The notes under the pieces were generated by a model that was given only the letters and a program-made list of their open reading frames with translations, did no database searches and was not told the DNA's origin. The translations under genes and the position numbers were made by a program. DNA of 33,119 bases from CAVSUR01 sp052143655 (lineage in GTDB: Bacteria > Actinomycetota > Actinomycetes > Streptosporangiales > Streptosporangiaceae): the NCBI GenBank assembly GCA_052143655.1, contig JBKQSL010000376.1, forward strand, positions 1 to 33,119. Direction: 5' to 3'. The first letter of the stretch is position 1. Every line of letters starts with the position of its first letter. Of this stretch, positions 21,898 to 30,830 are shown in pieces.

Positions 21898-23787
21898 GTG
21901 GCTCCGTCAAGACCGCAGGCATCCCACCCGGGGCGCCATCTGGCCGTGCTGGCCGTCTTGCTGATCGCGATGCTGGCCGGGGTGCTCGGGGCGGACATCG
22001 TCTCGCCCGCGAGCTGGCATAAGAACTTCAAGGTCGGCCTCGGCCTGGACCTGTCCAGCGGCACGACGGTCACGCTCAAGGCGGTCACCCAGCACGGCAC
22101 CCCGTCGCAGAGCGCGATGAAGGAAGCCAGTTCGATCATGCTGAGCCGGGTCAACGGGGCCGGCTTCACCGGCGCGCAGGTGCAGCAGCAGGGCACCAAC
22201 ATCATCACGGTCTCGGTGCCCGGCCAGGGCGCTGACAAGGTGGTGAACCTGGTCGGCGCCACCGCGCTGCTGCGGTTCCGCCAGGTGCTGCTGGAGGCCC
22301 CCGGCTACCCGACTGCGGTGACGACCCCGACGCCGAGCCCGTCGGCCAGCTCCTCGGCAAGCTCGAAGGCGTCGGCCAAGCCGAGCGCGTCCAGCACGGC
22401 CAAGCCCGGCGGCAGCGCCAAGTCGGTCCGCGCCCGGCGGCTCACCGCGGCGTCAGCCGGCGCGGGCGCCGCGGCCAAGCCGTCGCCGAGCGCCTCGGCC
22501 ACCGGCAAGGCGTCCGCTTCCGCAAGCCCGTCACCGTCGGCCACCGCCACCCCGTCGGTGACCACCAAGCTGCCCACGGTCGCTGACGCTTCAGGCGACG
22601 CCAGCCTGGTCAGCCCCGCGGTGCAGAAGCAGTTCAACGAGCTGAACTGCCGGACGGACTGGCAGAAGAAGATCTACGGCAACGACCCCGCCAAGTGGGA
22701 CGACGTGCACTCGCAGATCGTGTCGTGCGGAAAGGTCGACGGGCAGTGGATCAAGTACGTGCTGGACGTGGCCAAGGTCACCGGTACCGAGGTCACCTCG
22801 CCGGCCGCCGGCCTGGACTCCACCTCCGGCCAGTGGGTGGTGAACTTCGACCTGAATAGCCAGGGCAGCAAGGCGTTCGGCGCGCTGACGTCCGAGCTGT
22901 ACACCAAGTACGCCGGCAGCCAGACGAACGTGCTCAACCACTTCGCGATCGTGCTGGACGGCAAGGTCATCGAGGCGCCCTACGTGCAGGGGGTCATTAC
23001 CAACCAGGGTCAGATCAGCGGCGCCTTCACCCAGGCCTCGGCGCAGAACCTGGCCACCGTGCTGAAGTACGGCGCGCTGCCGCTGACGTTCACCAAGCAG
23101 TCGATCGACTCGGTCTCCCCGCAGCTGGGCACCGCCCAGCTGAACGCCGGCCTGATCGCCGCCATGATCGGCCTGCTGCTGGTGGTCATTTACTCCTTCC
23201 TCTACTATCGCGGCCTCGGCGTGGTGTCGGTCTCCAGCCTGATCATCGCCGCGGCGCTGTCGTACCTGTCGGTCGTGCTGCTCAGCAAGTACAACGGGTT
23301 CACCCTCAGCCTGGCCGGGGTGGCGGGCCTGATCGTGGCCATCGGCATCACCGCGGACTCGTTCGTCGTGTTCTTCGAGCGACTGCGGGACGAGGTCCGG
23401 GAAGGCAAGTCGCTGCGGGCCGCGGTGGAGCGGGGCTGGCAGCGGGCCCGGCGGACGATCCTGGTCTCCGACACGGTCTCGTTCCTCGCGGCGGCGCTGC
23501 TGTACATCTTCGCCATCGGCGACGTGAAGGGCTTCGCGTTCACGCTCGGCCTGACCACGATCATCGACGTCGTGGTGGTGTTCCTGTTCACCAAGCCGAT
23601 GGTCACGCTGCTGGCCCGGACCGAGTTCTACGGCCGGGGGCACAAGCTGTCCGGCCTGGATCCGGCCCGGCTCGGCGCCCGGTCGCCGTGGCGCGGCACC
23701 CGGCGCACGACGGCCCGGCCGGTGCCCGGCGGGACAGCCAGCGCCACCTCCGCGGGCCCGGCCCGGACCACCCCGAAGGAGGCCTGA
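21898..23787 (+). CDS. secD: protein translocase subunit SecD
   Basis: 629-residue RND-type membrane protein that uses the proton gradient to help export after SecA. One N-terminal membrane segment (about 14-34), a large periplasm-side P1 domain, then five membrane segments from about residue 418, including the family stretch GLIVAIGITADSFVVFFERLRDE. The GLDLRGG-like motif reads GLGLDLSSGTTV. A Ser/Ala/Lys/Pro-rich insertion (about 140-225) interrupts the P1 domain and looks disordered. The tail after 575 is also low complexity and basic. The start is GTG 21898 with AAGGAC some distance upstream. The stop overlaps the secF ATG (TGATG). Confidence 0.95.
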   Translation: MAPSRPQASHPGRHLAVLAVLLIAMLAGVLGADIVSPASWHKNFKVGLGLDLSSGTTVTLKAVTQHGTPSQSAMKEASSIMLSRVNGAGFTGAQVQQQGTNIITVSVPGQGADKVVNLVGATALLRFRQVLLEAPGYPTAVTTPTPSPSASSSASSKASAKPSASSTAKPGGSAKSVRARRLTAASAGAGAAAKPSPSASATGKASASASPSPSATATPSVTTKLPTVADASGDASLVSPAVQKQFNELNCRTDWQKKIYGNDPAKWDDVHSQIVSCGKVDGQWIKYVLDVAKVTGTEVTSPAAGLDSTSGQWVVNFDLNSQGSKAFGALTSELYTKYAGSQTNVLNHFAIVLDGKVIEAPYVQGVITNQGQISGAFTQASAQNLATVLKYGALPLTFTKQSIDSVSPQLGTAQLNAGLIAAMIGLLLVVIYSFLYYRGLGVVSVSSLIIAAALSYLSVVLLSKYNGFTLSLAGVAGLIVAIGITADSFVVFFERLRDEVREGKSLRAAVERGWQRARRTILVSDTVSFLAAALLYIFAIGDVKGFAFTLGLTTIIDVVVVFLFTKPMVTLLARTEFYGRGHKLSGLDPARLGARSPWRGTRRTTARPVPGGTASATSAGPARTTPKEA

Positions 23788-25094
23788 TGTCCCGGCTCGG
23801 CAACATCGGCGGCCGGCTGTACCGCGGCGAGGTCTCGGTCGAGTTCGTCTCCCGGCAGAAGCTCTGGTACACGATCTCCGGGCTGATCCTGGTCATCAGC
23901 ATCGCCGCGCTGCTGCTGCGGGGGCTGAACTACAACGTGGAGTTCAAGGGCGGGTCGGTCTACCAGTTCTCCTCGCCGACCGCGACGACCAGCCAGGTGA
24001 CCTCGGCGGCGGCCCGGGCCGGCGCGCCCGCCGGGTTCACGGTCCAGGTCGTGAAGGGCCCGGGCCAGCCCGCCGAGTGGCAGATCCAGACCGCGAAGCT
24101 GGACTACCAGCAGACCCAGTCCCTCGCGAACAAGCTGGCGCGAGACTTCAGCCTCCCGGCCAGCCAGGTCAGCGTGCAGTTCGTCGGGCCCAGCTGGGGC
24201 ACCCAGATCTCGCAGAAGGCGCTGGAGGCGCTGATCGCCTTCCTGGTGGTGATCGTGCTCTACCTGTCGATCGCGTTCGAGTGGAAGATGGCCGCCGCGG
24301 CGCTGATCGCGCTGGCGCACGACATCGTGATCACCATCGGGGTCTACGCGCTCACCGGGTTCCAGGTGTCCCCGGCCACGGTCATCGGCCTGCTGACGAT
24401 CCTGGGCTACTCGCTGTATGACACCGTCGTCGTGTTCGACAAGGTCCGGGAGAACACCGCGGGCCTGCTCGGCACCCGGCGCAGCACCTACAGCCAGGCG
24501 GCCAACCTGGCGCTGAACCAGACCCTGGTGCGGTCCATCAACACCTCGCTGATCGCGCTGCTGCCGGTGGTCTCGATCCTGGTCGTCGCGATCGGGCTGC
24601 TCGGCAACGGCGAGCTGAAGGACCTGTCGCTGGTGCTGTTCGTCGGCATGCTGTCGGGTACCTACTCCTCGATCTGCATCGCCACCCCGGTGCTGGCCGA
24701 CCTGAAGGAGCGCGAGCCGCAGTACAAGCAGCTGGCCCGGCAGGTGGCGCTGCGCGCCGCCGGCGGCCGCGCGGCCGTGCGGCGCCAGGCCAAGGCCGGG
24801 ACGAAGACCGGGACGAAGACCGGGCAGGCGGCGGCTAACCCCGACGCCACCGGCGGCCTCGTGGCGGAAGGCGATCTGGCGGCGGACCCGGCCGATCCTG
24901 CGGATGTCGCCGGCGAGCCGGCCGCCACTGGCGGCGAGCAGGCTGACTCCGACGAGCCGGTGCCGGTCGGCCGCCCGGCTGCGGGATCCCCGGCCGGGCG
25001 GCCAGGCTCGGCGGGCCGCCCGGGTCCGCGGCAGCAGCCCCGCCGCAGCAGCGCTGCGAAGCGGCGGCCCAGCGGCAAGAAGAAGCGGCGGTAG
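23787..25094 (+). CDS. secF: protein translocase subunit SecF
   Basis: 435-residue partner of SecD. Membrane segment 1 lies at about 28-47, with YNVEFKGGSVYQF just after it, followed by the extracytoplasmic domain, then five membrane segments from about 152. The family signature GLLTILGYSLYDTVVVFDKV is present. The last 110 residues or so (from about 325) form a long cytoplasmic tail: a TKTG repeat, an Ala/Asp/Glu/Gly stretch, and a very basic end (RRPSGKKKRR). SecF is usually 300-400 residues, so the tail is the extra part. AAGGAGG lies upstream of the ATG. Confidence 0.95.
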   Translation: MSRLGNIGGRLYRGEVSVEFVSRQKLWYTISGLILVISIAALLLRGLNYNVEFKGGSVYQFSSPTATTSQVTSAAARAGAPAGFTVQVVKGPGQPAEWQIQTAKLDYQQTQSLANKLARDFSLPASQVSVQFVGPSWGTQISQKALEALIAFLVVIVLYLSIAFEWKMAAAALIALAHDIVITIGVYALTGFQVSPATVIGLLTILGYSLYDTVVVFDKVRENTAGLLGTRRSTYSQAANLALNQTLVRSINTSLIALLPVVSILVVAIGLLGNGELKDLSLVLFVGMLSGTYSSICIATPVLADLKEREPQYKQLARQVALRAAGGRAAVRRQAKAGTKTGTKTGQAAANPDATGGLVAEGDLAADPADPADVAGEPAATGGEQADSDEPVPVGRPAAGSPAGRPGSAGRPGPRQQPRRSSAAKRRPSGKKKRR

Positions 25095-25101
25095 CGCGCT
25101 G

Positions 25102-25650
25102 GTGAGCGCCGACAGCGCCAGCGCGCCCGGCCCGGACGTGGCCGGGCTGATCAAGTCGAAGATCCGGGAGGTGCCCGGCTACCCGCAGCCGGGGGTGGTG
25201 TTCAAGGACATCACGCCGCTGCTCGGGGACGGCCCGAGCCTGCGCGCGGTCGTCGCGGCGCTGGCCGCCGGGCACGAGCACGTGGACAAGGTGGCCGGGA
25301 TCGAGGCCCGGGGCTTCATCCTGGCCGCGCCGGTGGCCTGCCGGCTCGGCGCCGGGTTCGTCCCCGTCCGCAAGCAGGGCAAGCTGCCCGCGCGCACTCA
25401 CCAGCAGTCCTACGAGCTGGAGTACGGCAGCGCCGTCGTCGAGGTGCATGCCGATGCATTCGCCCCCGGGGACCGGGTGCTCATCGTCGACGACGTGCTG
25501 GCCACCGGCGGCACCGCACGGGCCACGGCCGAGCTGGTCCGCCGCTGCGGCGCCCAGGTCGAGGCCATCTGCGTGCTGCTGGAGCTGGGGTTCCTGAACG
25601 GCCGCGCCCAGCTGCCGGGCGTCGAGGTCACGGCCCTGCTGGCGGATTAA
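25102..25650 (+). CDS. apt: adenine phosphoribosyltransferase
   Basis: 182-residue purine salvage enzyme that makes AMP from adenine and PRPP. The PRPP-binding motif is VLIVDDVLATGGTA; upstream are PGVVFKDITPLLGD and GIEARGFILAAPVA, typical of Apt. GTG 25102 lies seven bases after the secF stop; no strong ribosome-binding site is visible, so coupling to secF is likely. The gene ends with TAA. Apt next to relA is the usual actinomycete order. Confidence 0.95.
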   Translation: MSADSASAPGPDVAGLIKSKIREVPGYPQPGVVFKDITPLLGDGPSLRAVVAALAAGHEHVDKVAGIEARGFILAAPVACRLGAGFVPVRKQGKLPARTHQQSYELEYGSAVVEVHADAFAPGDRVLIVDDVLATGGTARATAELVRRCGAQVEAICVLLELGFLNGRAQLPGVEVTALLAD

Positions 25651-25783
25651 GCCGCCACCCGCCGGGAGAACGCCCTCGCGCCGCTCCCGGGAACACCCGG
25701 GCGCTGATAGCGGTTAGATCGGTTTCCGGTGTGATGTGCTGCCCAAACGCGTCGAGCCGGGACCGCGGCCCAGTCGTGGTCGA

Positions 25784-25789
25784 TAGACT
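25784..25789 (+). promoter_or_regulatory. candidate -10 box of relA
   Basis: TAGACT lies 28 bases before the relA GTG in the 167-base gap after apt. There is no clear -35 at 17 bases. Nothing else was recognised in the gap. Confidence 0.4.
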
Positions 25790-25817
25790 GGATGCTTGGC
25801 GGGCGTGAGGAGAGCAT

Positions 25818-28409
25818 GTGGCCGGTGACGTGGTAACGGCCAGGCAGGCCGAGTCCGGCGTCACCCAGGCACTCGCGGGGCAGCAGGAGCAGGCGGAGCC
25901 GGGACTGCCCGGGGCGGATGACGGGGTGACCCCGGTAGACGGGGTGCGCTCGCCCGCCCCGGAAGTAGCCGAGTCCGCAACACTCCCATCCGAAGTTGCG
26001 CCGGACGCAACCAGCGTGAGTCCCGCTGCCCAGAGCACCGCGGCCGCCCCGGAAGGGGATTCCGCTCCGGCGACGAGCGAAACCGACAGCGAGCAGGCCA
26101 GCGCCCCCGCGAAGGGCGGTTCCCGCGCCAGCCAGCGGGCCGGATCGGCTGACCAGGCCGCTGGCTCGCCCGGCCGCTCCCGGACCCGCCCGGCGGCCCG
26201 GCGGCGGCTCGCCCGCCTCGGCGCGCAGCGGGTCGGCAACGTCAATCCCGTGCTCGAGCCGCTGATCAAGACGGTGCGGCGGACCCATCCCAAGTCGGAC
26301 GTGCGGAAGATCGAGCGCGCCTACGAGGTGGCCGCGGAAGAGCACGCCGGCCAGTCCCGCAAGAGCGGCGACCCGTACATCACCCATCCGCTGGCCGTGG
26401 CCACGATCCTGGCCGAGCTCGGCACCACCGACGAGACCATCTGCGCCGCGCTGCTGCACGACACCGTCGAGGACACCTCCTACACGCTGGCCGAGCTGGA
26501 GAACGACTTCGGCGCCGACGTCGCCGCCCTGGTCGACGGCGTGACCAAGCTGGACAAGGTCAAGTACGGCGACGCGGCGCAGGCGGAGACCGTGCGCAAG
26601 ATGGTCGTGGCCATGTCCCGCGACATCCGGGTGCTGGTGATCAAGCTGGCCGACCGGCTGCACAACATGCGCACGCTGCGCTACCTGCCGCGGGCCAAGC
26701 AGGAGCAGAAGTCGCGCGAGACGCTGGAGATCTTCGCCCCGCTGGCGCACCGCCTCGGCATGAACACGGTGAAGTGGGAGCTGGAGGACCTGGCGTTCGC
26801 CACCCTGTACCCCAAGCGCTACGACGAGATCGCCCGGCTGGTCTCCGAGCGCGCTCCGCGGCGCGAGGCCTACCTGCAGGATGTCGTCGAGGACGTGTCC
26901 GCCGACCTGCGCGAGGCCAAGATCAAGGCCAGGGTAACCGGCCGGCCAAAGCACTACTACTCCGTCTACCAGAAGATGATCGCCAGGAACGTCGGCTTCG
27001 ACGACATCTACGACCTGGTGGGCATCCGCGTGCTCGTCGACTCGGTGCGGGACTGCTATGCGGCCCTCGGCATCGTCCACGCCCGGTGGAACCCCGTGGC
27101 CGGGCGGTTCAAGGACTACATCGCGATGCCGAAGTTCAACCTCTACCAGTCGCTGCACACGACTGTCATCGGCCCGGATGGCAAGCCGGTCGAGCTGCAG
27201 ATCCGCACCTGGGGCATGCACCGGCGGGCCGAGTACGGCGTGGCCGCGCACTGGAAGTACAAGGAAGAGATGTCCGGCAGCCGGACCGGCGACGCCGACA
27301 TGGCATGGCTGCGCCAGCTCGTCGACTGGCAGCGGGAGACCGCCGACCCGGCCGAGTTCCTGGAGACCCTGCGGTTCGACCTGGGCACCGCTGAGGTATA
27401 CGTGTTCACCCCGCGCGGCGAGGTCATCGCACTGCCGCAGGGCGCCACCCCGGTGGACTTCGCCTACGCCATCCATACCGAGGTCGGCCACCGGACCATC
27501 GGCGCGCGGGTGAACGGCCGGCTGGTGCCGCTGGAGAGCACGCTCAACAACGGCGACACCGTCGAGATCTTCACTTCCAAGGCGCAGGATGCCGCGCCGA
27601 GCCGGGACTGGCTCACCTTCGTGCAGAGCGCGCGGGCCCGGAATAAGATCCGGCACTGGTTCTCCAAGGAGCGCCGGGAGGCCGCCGCCGAGTCGGGCAA
27701 GACGATCATGGCCCGGGCCATGCGCAAGCAGGGCCTGCCGTTGCAGCGCCTGGCCACGGGGGATGCGCTGGTGGCCATCGCCACCGGGATGCACTACCCG
27801 GACCTGTCCGCGCTGTACGCGGCCATCGGCGAGGGCCACGTGTCCGCCCAGTCGGTCGTCACCAAGCTGGTCAAGTCGGCCGGCGGGCTCGCGGGCGCCC
27901 AGGAGGAACTGGCCGAGGCCACGCTGCTGTCACGGGCGCCCAAGCCGGTGCCGGTCGGCGACTCGGGCGTCGAGGTCGAGGGCTCGGCGGACGTGTGGGC
28001 CCGGCTGTCGAAGTGCTGCACCCCGGTGCCGGGCGATCCGATCACCGGCTTCGTCACCCGCGGCAACGGCGTCTCCGTGCACCGCACCGACTGCCTCAAC
28101 CTGCAGCACCTGCTCGAATCGCAGCCCGAGCGGCAGGTCGGCGTCCGGTGGGCACCCCGCGAGGGCTCGCAGTTCCTGGTGGCGATCCAGGTCGAGGCGC
28201 TGGACCGGACCGGCCTGCTGTCCGACGTCACCCGGTCGCTGTCCGAGCAGCACGTGAACATCCTGTCCGCGAACGTGACCACGACCAGGGACCGGGTGGC
28301 GTTCAGCCGGTTCTCGTTCGAGATGGGCGACCCCAAGCACCTCGGCCACGTCCTGCGCGCCGTCCGCGCCATCGACGGCGTCTACGACGTCTACCGCGTC
28401 ACGAGCTAG
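25818..28409 (+). CDS. relA: bifunctional-type (p)ppGpp synthetase/hydrolase, long N-terminus
   Basis: 863-residue Rel protein that makes and degrades the alarmone (p)ppGpp. Hydrolase domain with the HD pair His214-Asp215 (LLHDTVEDT); synthetase domain (GRPKHYYSVYQKM, YDLVGIRVLVDS, YQSLHTTVIGPDG); TGS domain (VYVFTPRGEVIALPQGAT); helical and zinc-finger region (KCCTPVPGDPITGF); C-terminal ACT domain (LLSDVTRSLSEQHVNIL). The HD motif lies at about residue 80 in M. tuberculosis Rel, so this protein carries about 130 extra N-terminal residues rich in Ala, Ser, Glu and Pro and then basic near 115-140. GTG 25818 is preceded by GAGGAG; an internal start would be needed to avoid the extension, and none has a better site. 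Both catalytic domains look intact. Confidence 0.95.
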   Translation: MAGDVVTARQAESGVTQALAGQQEQAEPGLPGADDGVTPVDGVRSPAPEVAESATLPSEVAPDATSVSPAAQSTAAAPEGDSAPATSETDSEQASAPAKGGSRASQRAGSADQAAGSPGRSRTRPAARRRLARLGAQRVGNVNPVLEPLIKTVRRTHPKSDVRKIERAYEVAAEEHAGQSRKSGDPYITHPLAVATILAELGTTDETICAALLHDTVEDTSYTLAELENDFGADVAALVDGVTKLDKVKYGDAAQAETVRKMVVAMSRDIRVLVIKLADRLHNMRTLRYLPRAKQEQKSRETLEIFAPLAHRLGMNTVKWELEDLAFATLYPKRYDEIARLVSERAPRREAYLQDVVEDVSADLREAKIKARVTGRPKHYYSVYQKMIARNVGFDDIYDLVGIRVLVDSVRDCYAALGIVHARWNPVAGRFKDYIAMPKFNLYQSLHTTVIGPDGKPVELQIRTWGMHRRAEYGVAAHWKYKEEMSGSRTGDADMAWLRQLVDWQRETADPAEFLETLRFDLGTAEVYVFTPRGEVIALPQGATPVDFAYAIHTEVGHRTIGARVNGRLVPLESTLNNGDTVEIFTSKAQDAAPSRDWLTFVQSARARNKIRHWFSKERREAAAESGKTIMARAMRKQGLPLQRLATGDALVAIATGMHYPDLSALYAAIGEGHVSAQSVVTKLVKSAGGLAGAQEELAEATLLSRAPKPVPVGDSGVEVEGSADVWARLSKCCTPVPGDPITGFVTRGNGVSVHRTDCLNLQHLLESQPERQVGVRWAPREGSQFLVAIQVEALDRTGLLSDVTRSLSEQHVNILSANVTTTRDRVAFSRFSFEMGDPKHLGHVLRAVRAIDGVYDVYRVTS

Positions 28410-28432
28410 CCCGCCCCGGGTTTGATGACCGT

Positions 28433-28466
28433 CGCTGGCCGAACTATCCCGATAGTTCGGCCAGCG
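28433..28466. terminator. bidirectional hairpin between relA and the DUF349 gene
   Basis: CGCTGGCCGAACTAT (28433-28447) and ATAGTTCGGCCAGCG (28452-28466) form a perfect 15-bp stem with a CCCG loop. It lies 23 bases after relA and contains the last codons and stop (28444-28446) of the convergent gene. It lacks a T tract. Confidence 0.8.
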
Positions 28467-29682
28467 TGTGCTCCGCCTCGGCTAGCCAGGAGCGGCGGGC
28501 TTCCAGGGCCTCCTCGGCGTTGTGCCTGGCCTTCTCGTCGCCCCGCTCCTGTGCCTTGGCCAGCTGGGATTCCAGCTGGCCAATGGCGGTGCGCAGCTGA
28601 TCGACGGTGCCGCGGGCCCGGGACAGTGCCTCGGGGTTGCTCCGCCGCCAGTGCGAGTCCTCGGCCTTGCGGACCGCTTCCTCGACCCGGCGCAGCCCGC
28701 CTTCGAGCCGGTCCTGCGAGTCGCGCGGCACCGGGCCTGCCTGCTCCCACTTCTCCTGGATCACCCGCAGCGCGGCGCGAGCCGACCGGGTGTCAGTGAT
28801 CGGCAGCAGCTTCTCGGCCTCGGCCAGCAGCTGCTCCTTCACCGTGGCGTGCTCGCGCAGCGTCGCGTCCTTGGCCGAGAACGCCTCCGAGCGGGCGGCG
28901 AAGAACGTGTCCTGCGCGGCCTTGAACCGCTGCCACAGCGTTTCCTCGCTCGTCCTGTCGGCCCGGCCGGCTTCCTTCCAGGATCGCATCAGATCCCGGT
29001 AGGCCGCGGCCGTCGGCCCCCAGTCGGTCGAGCCGGCCAGCGCCTCGGCCTCGCCGACCAGCTGCTCCTTGCGCGCCCGGACGCCCTCCCGCTCCTCTTC
29101 CAGGTGCGAGAAGTAGGCCTTGCGGCGCTTGGTGAACGCGTTGCGGGCGGCCGACAGCCGCTTCCACAGCGCCGCCTCGGCGGTGCGCTCGCCGCGCGGG
29201 GCGGCCTTCCACTCATCGAGCAGCTCGCGCATCCGCTCGCCGCTTGCCTTCCAGTGGGTCGCCTCGGCCGCGATCTGCTCGGCCTCGGCGACGATCCGCT
29301 CCTTGACCTCGAGCGCCTCGCTGCGGGCGTGCTCCCGGGCGGCCTTGTGCTCCTCGCGGCGCTGGTCCACCAGGCCGGTCAGCGCCTCCAGCCGGGTGCG
29401 CAGGCCCGCCAGGTCGCCGACCGCGTGCGCGTCGGTTACCGCGGCCAGCAGCCGGCTGATCGTGGCGTTAGCCTGGCCGGCCGACAGGTCGGTCGTGGCG
29501 ATCCGCTGCTCGAGCAGGCTCACCTCGGTCTCCAGGGACGCGTACTTGCGCTGGTAGAAGGCGAGAGCCTCGTCGGGACTGCCGGCCTGCCAGGAGCCCA
29601 CCACCCGCTCGCCCTCGGCGGTGCGGACGTAGACAGTGCCATCCTCGGCTACCCGGCCCCACGGATCGCTGGCGGTGCTCAC
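28444..29682 (-). CDS. DUF349 coiled-coil protein
   Basis: 412 residues with three or four DUF349 helical repeats (about 130-345) marked by recurring W-K-x-A-x-R and LWxRF/LWKRL motifs: LLDEWKAAPRGERT, then LMRSWKEAGRADRTSEE, then VIQEKWEQAGPVP. N-terminal 50 residues form a small beta region (DPWGRVAEDGTVYVRT). The rest is strongly charged coiled coil. There is no signal or membrane segment. The family is common next to relA in actinomycetes but its role is not established. The start is GTG 29682 with AGGAGG six bases upstream. Its 3' end is embedded in the hairpin shared with relA. Confidence 0.88.
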   Translation of the reverse strand: MSTASDPWGRVAEDGTVYVRTAEGERVVGSWQAGSPDEALAFYQRKYASLETEVSLLEQRIATTDLSAGQANATISRLLAAVTDAHAVGDLAGLRTRLEALTGLVDQRREEHKAAREHARSEALEVKERIVAEAEQIAAEATHWKASGERMRELLDEWKAAPRGERTAEAALWKRLSAARNAFTKRRKAYFSHLEEEREGVRARKEQLVGEAEALAGSTDWGPTAAAYRDLMRSWKEAGRADRTSEETLWQRFKAAQDTFFAARSEAFSAKDATLREHATVKEQLLAEAEKLLPITDTRSARAALRVIQEKWEQAGPVPRDSQDRLEGGLRRVEEAVRKAEDSHWRRSNPEALSRARGTVDQLRTAIGQLESQLAKAQERGDEKARHNAEEALEARRSWLAEAEHTLAELSG

Positions 29683-29725
29683 CGCACACCTCCTGCTCGG
29701 GACCTGACCCTGGCGGACCGCCGGG

Positions 29726-30574
29726 TCAGGTCTTCTTGATGGTCACGCTCTCGATTTCGACCTTCTCCTTCGGATGCCCGTCACCGGTCCCGTTGGAGTT
29801 GTCACTGCCCGCCTTCGCCACTTTCTGGATGATATTCAGCCCGCCGGTAATCGTGCCGAACGGCGTGTAACTGGCCGGCAGCGTCAGCGAGTTCTTGTAG
29901 ACCAGGAAGAACTGGCTGCCGTTGGTGTTCGCGCCGGAGTTGGCCATCGCCACCGTGCCCGCGGTGTACTTGGCGCCGGCCAGGTTCTCGTCGTCGAACT
30001 TGTAGCCCGGCCCGCCACTCCCGGTGCCGGTCGGGTCACCGCACTGCAGGACGAAGTAGCCGACGGTGGTAAGCCGCTGGCAGTGCGTGCTGTTGAAGTA
30101 CTTCTGCCGGGCCAGGCTGACGAACGAGTTCACCGTGCAGGTGGCCTTGCTGTTCAGCAGCCGGATCGTGATCGTGCCCCGGTTGGTCTTGATCGCGGCG
30201 GTGTAGCCGGCCTGGTAGTCCGGCCTGGCCGGCGGGAAGCTGACCTTGCGCGCAGCCGGCGGGTTCGCCGGGTACGTGCAGTGATGCGCGGGCTCGGCGA
30301 CGGGCGCGGCCGACGTGGTGGTGCTGGGGGAGGCCGACGCGCTCGCCGAGGCGGCGGACGTCGACTTCGCGCTGCCCGAGGCGGCGGGCTTGCCGCCGCC
30401 GGAGAACGCGCCTGCCAGCGCGGGGATGCCGATGCCGAGCGCCAGCATGACGACCACCGCGAGCGAGGCGATCGTCCACTTGCGCGTGCGCTGGGCCTGC
30501 TCGGCCCGCCGCATCGCCCGGCGCTGGTAGCGCTGCCTGGCTAGCTGGCGCTGCCGCTCCTTCTTCCCGGCCAC
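29726..30574 (-). CDS. membrane-anchored cyclophilin-type peptidyl-prolyl isomerase
   Basis: 282 residues: very basic cytoplasmic start, one membrane segment (about 33-57), a Ser/Ala/Thr-rich spacer (about 60-95), and a cyclophilin domain (about 115-280) facing outward. Domain marks are YFNSTHCQRL with the catalytic Arg, CGDPTGTGSGGPGY, GTVAMANSGANTNGSQFFLVY and FGTITGGLNIIQKV. Four cysteines (HHCTYP, ATCTVN, HCQRL, LQCGDP) could pair in the extracytoplasmic space. Such proteins speed folding of exported proteins at proline bonds. The start is GTG 30574, with GGGAGG nine bases upstream. The gene has the same orientation as the DUF349 gene (43 bases apart) and is divergent from the hydrolase gene. 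Confidence 0.92.
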   Translation of the reverse strand: MAGKKERQRQLARQRYQRRAMRRAEQAQRTRKWTIASLAVVVMLALGIGIPALAGAFSGGGKPAASGSAKSTSAASASASASPSTTTSAAPVAEPAHHCTYPANPPAARKVSFPPARPDYQAGYTAAIKTNRGTITIRLLNSKATCTVNSFVSLARQKYFNSTHCQRLTTVGYFVLQCGDPTGTGSGGPGYKFDDENLAGAKYTAGTVAMANSGANTNGSQFFLVYKNSLTLPASYTPFGTITGGLNIIQKVAKAGSDNSNGTGDGHPKEKVEIESVTIKKT

Positions 30575-30830
30575 CTGCGTCGCCCTCCCGGTGTCGCTCT
30601 CGTGACTTATGATCAGCGAAACTTCGCGAATCGTATCGGCGTGAGGCAGATTATTACGGCACTGTTACCTGTTCGAAGCCTCCGACAGTGCCTGCTGGCA
30701 GCCCGCTGCCGGGCCAGCCGCCTGCTGGCCGGCCTGGCCGGCTGCCGTCGGTAGCCTGGAACCCGCACATTCGCATGACCAGCGCCGCCCGCCGCAGCAG
30801 GCGGCCGCCGGCGCTGACGAGGAGGACGCC
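30575..30830. promoter_or_regulatory. divergent intergenic region, promoters not resolved
   Basis: This 256-base gap separates the cyclophilin gene (minus) from the hydrolase gene (plus). The 30600-30670 part is AT-richer than its surroundings and contains TATGAT (plus), a TACGAT on the minus strand and paired TTCGCG/CGCGAA elements; TAGCCT (30752-30757) is a possible plus-strand -10. No box pair with correct spacing is convincing. Confidence 0.3.

Noticed and set aside
25647..27839. 730-residue minus-strand open frame opposite relA
   Set aside because: Antisense shadow; relA is unmistakable on the plus strand.
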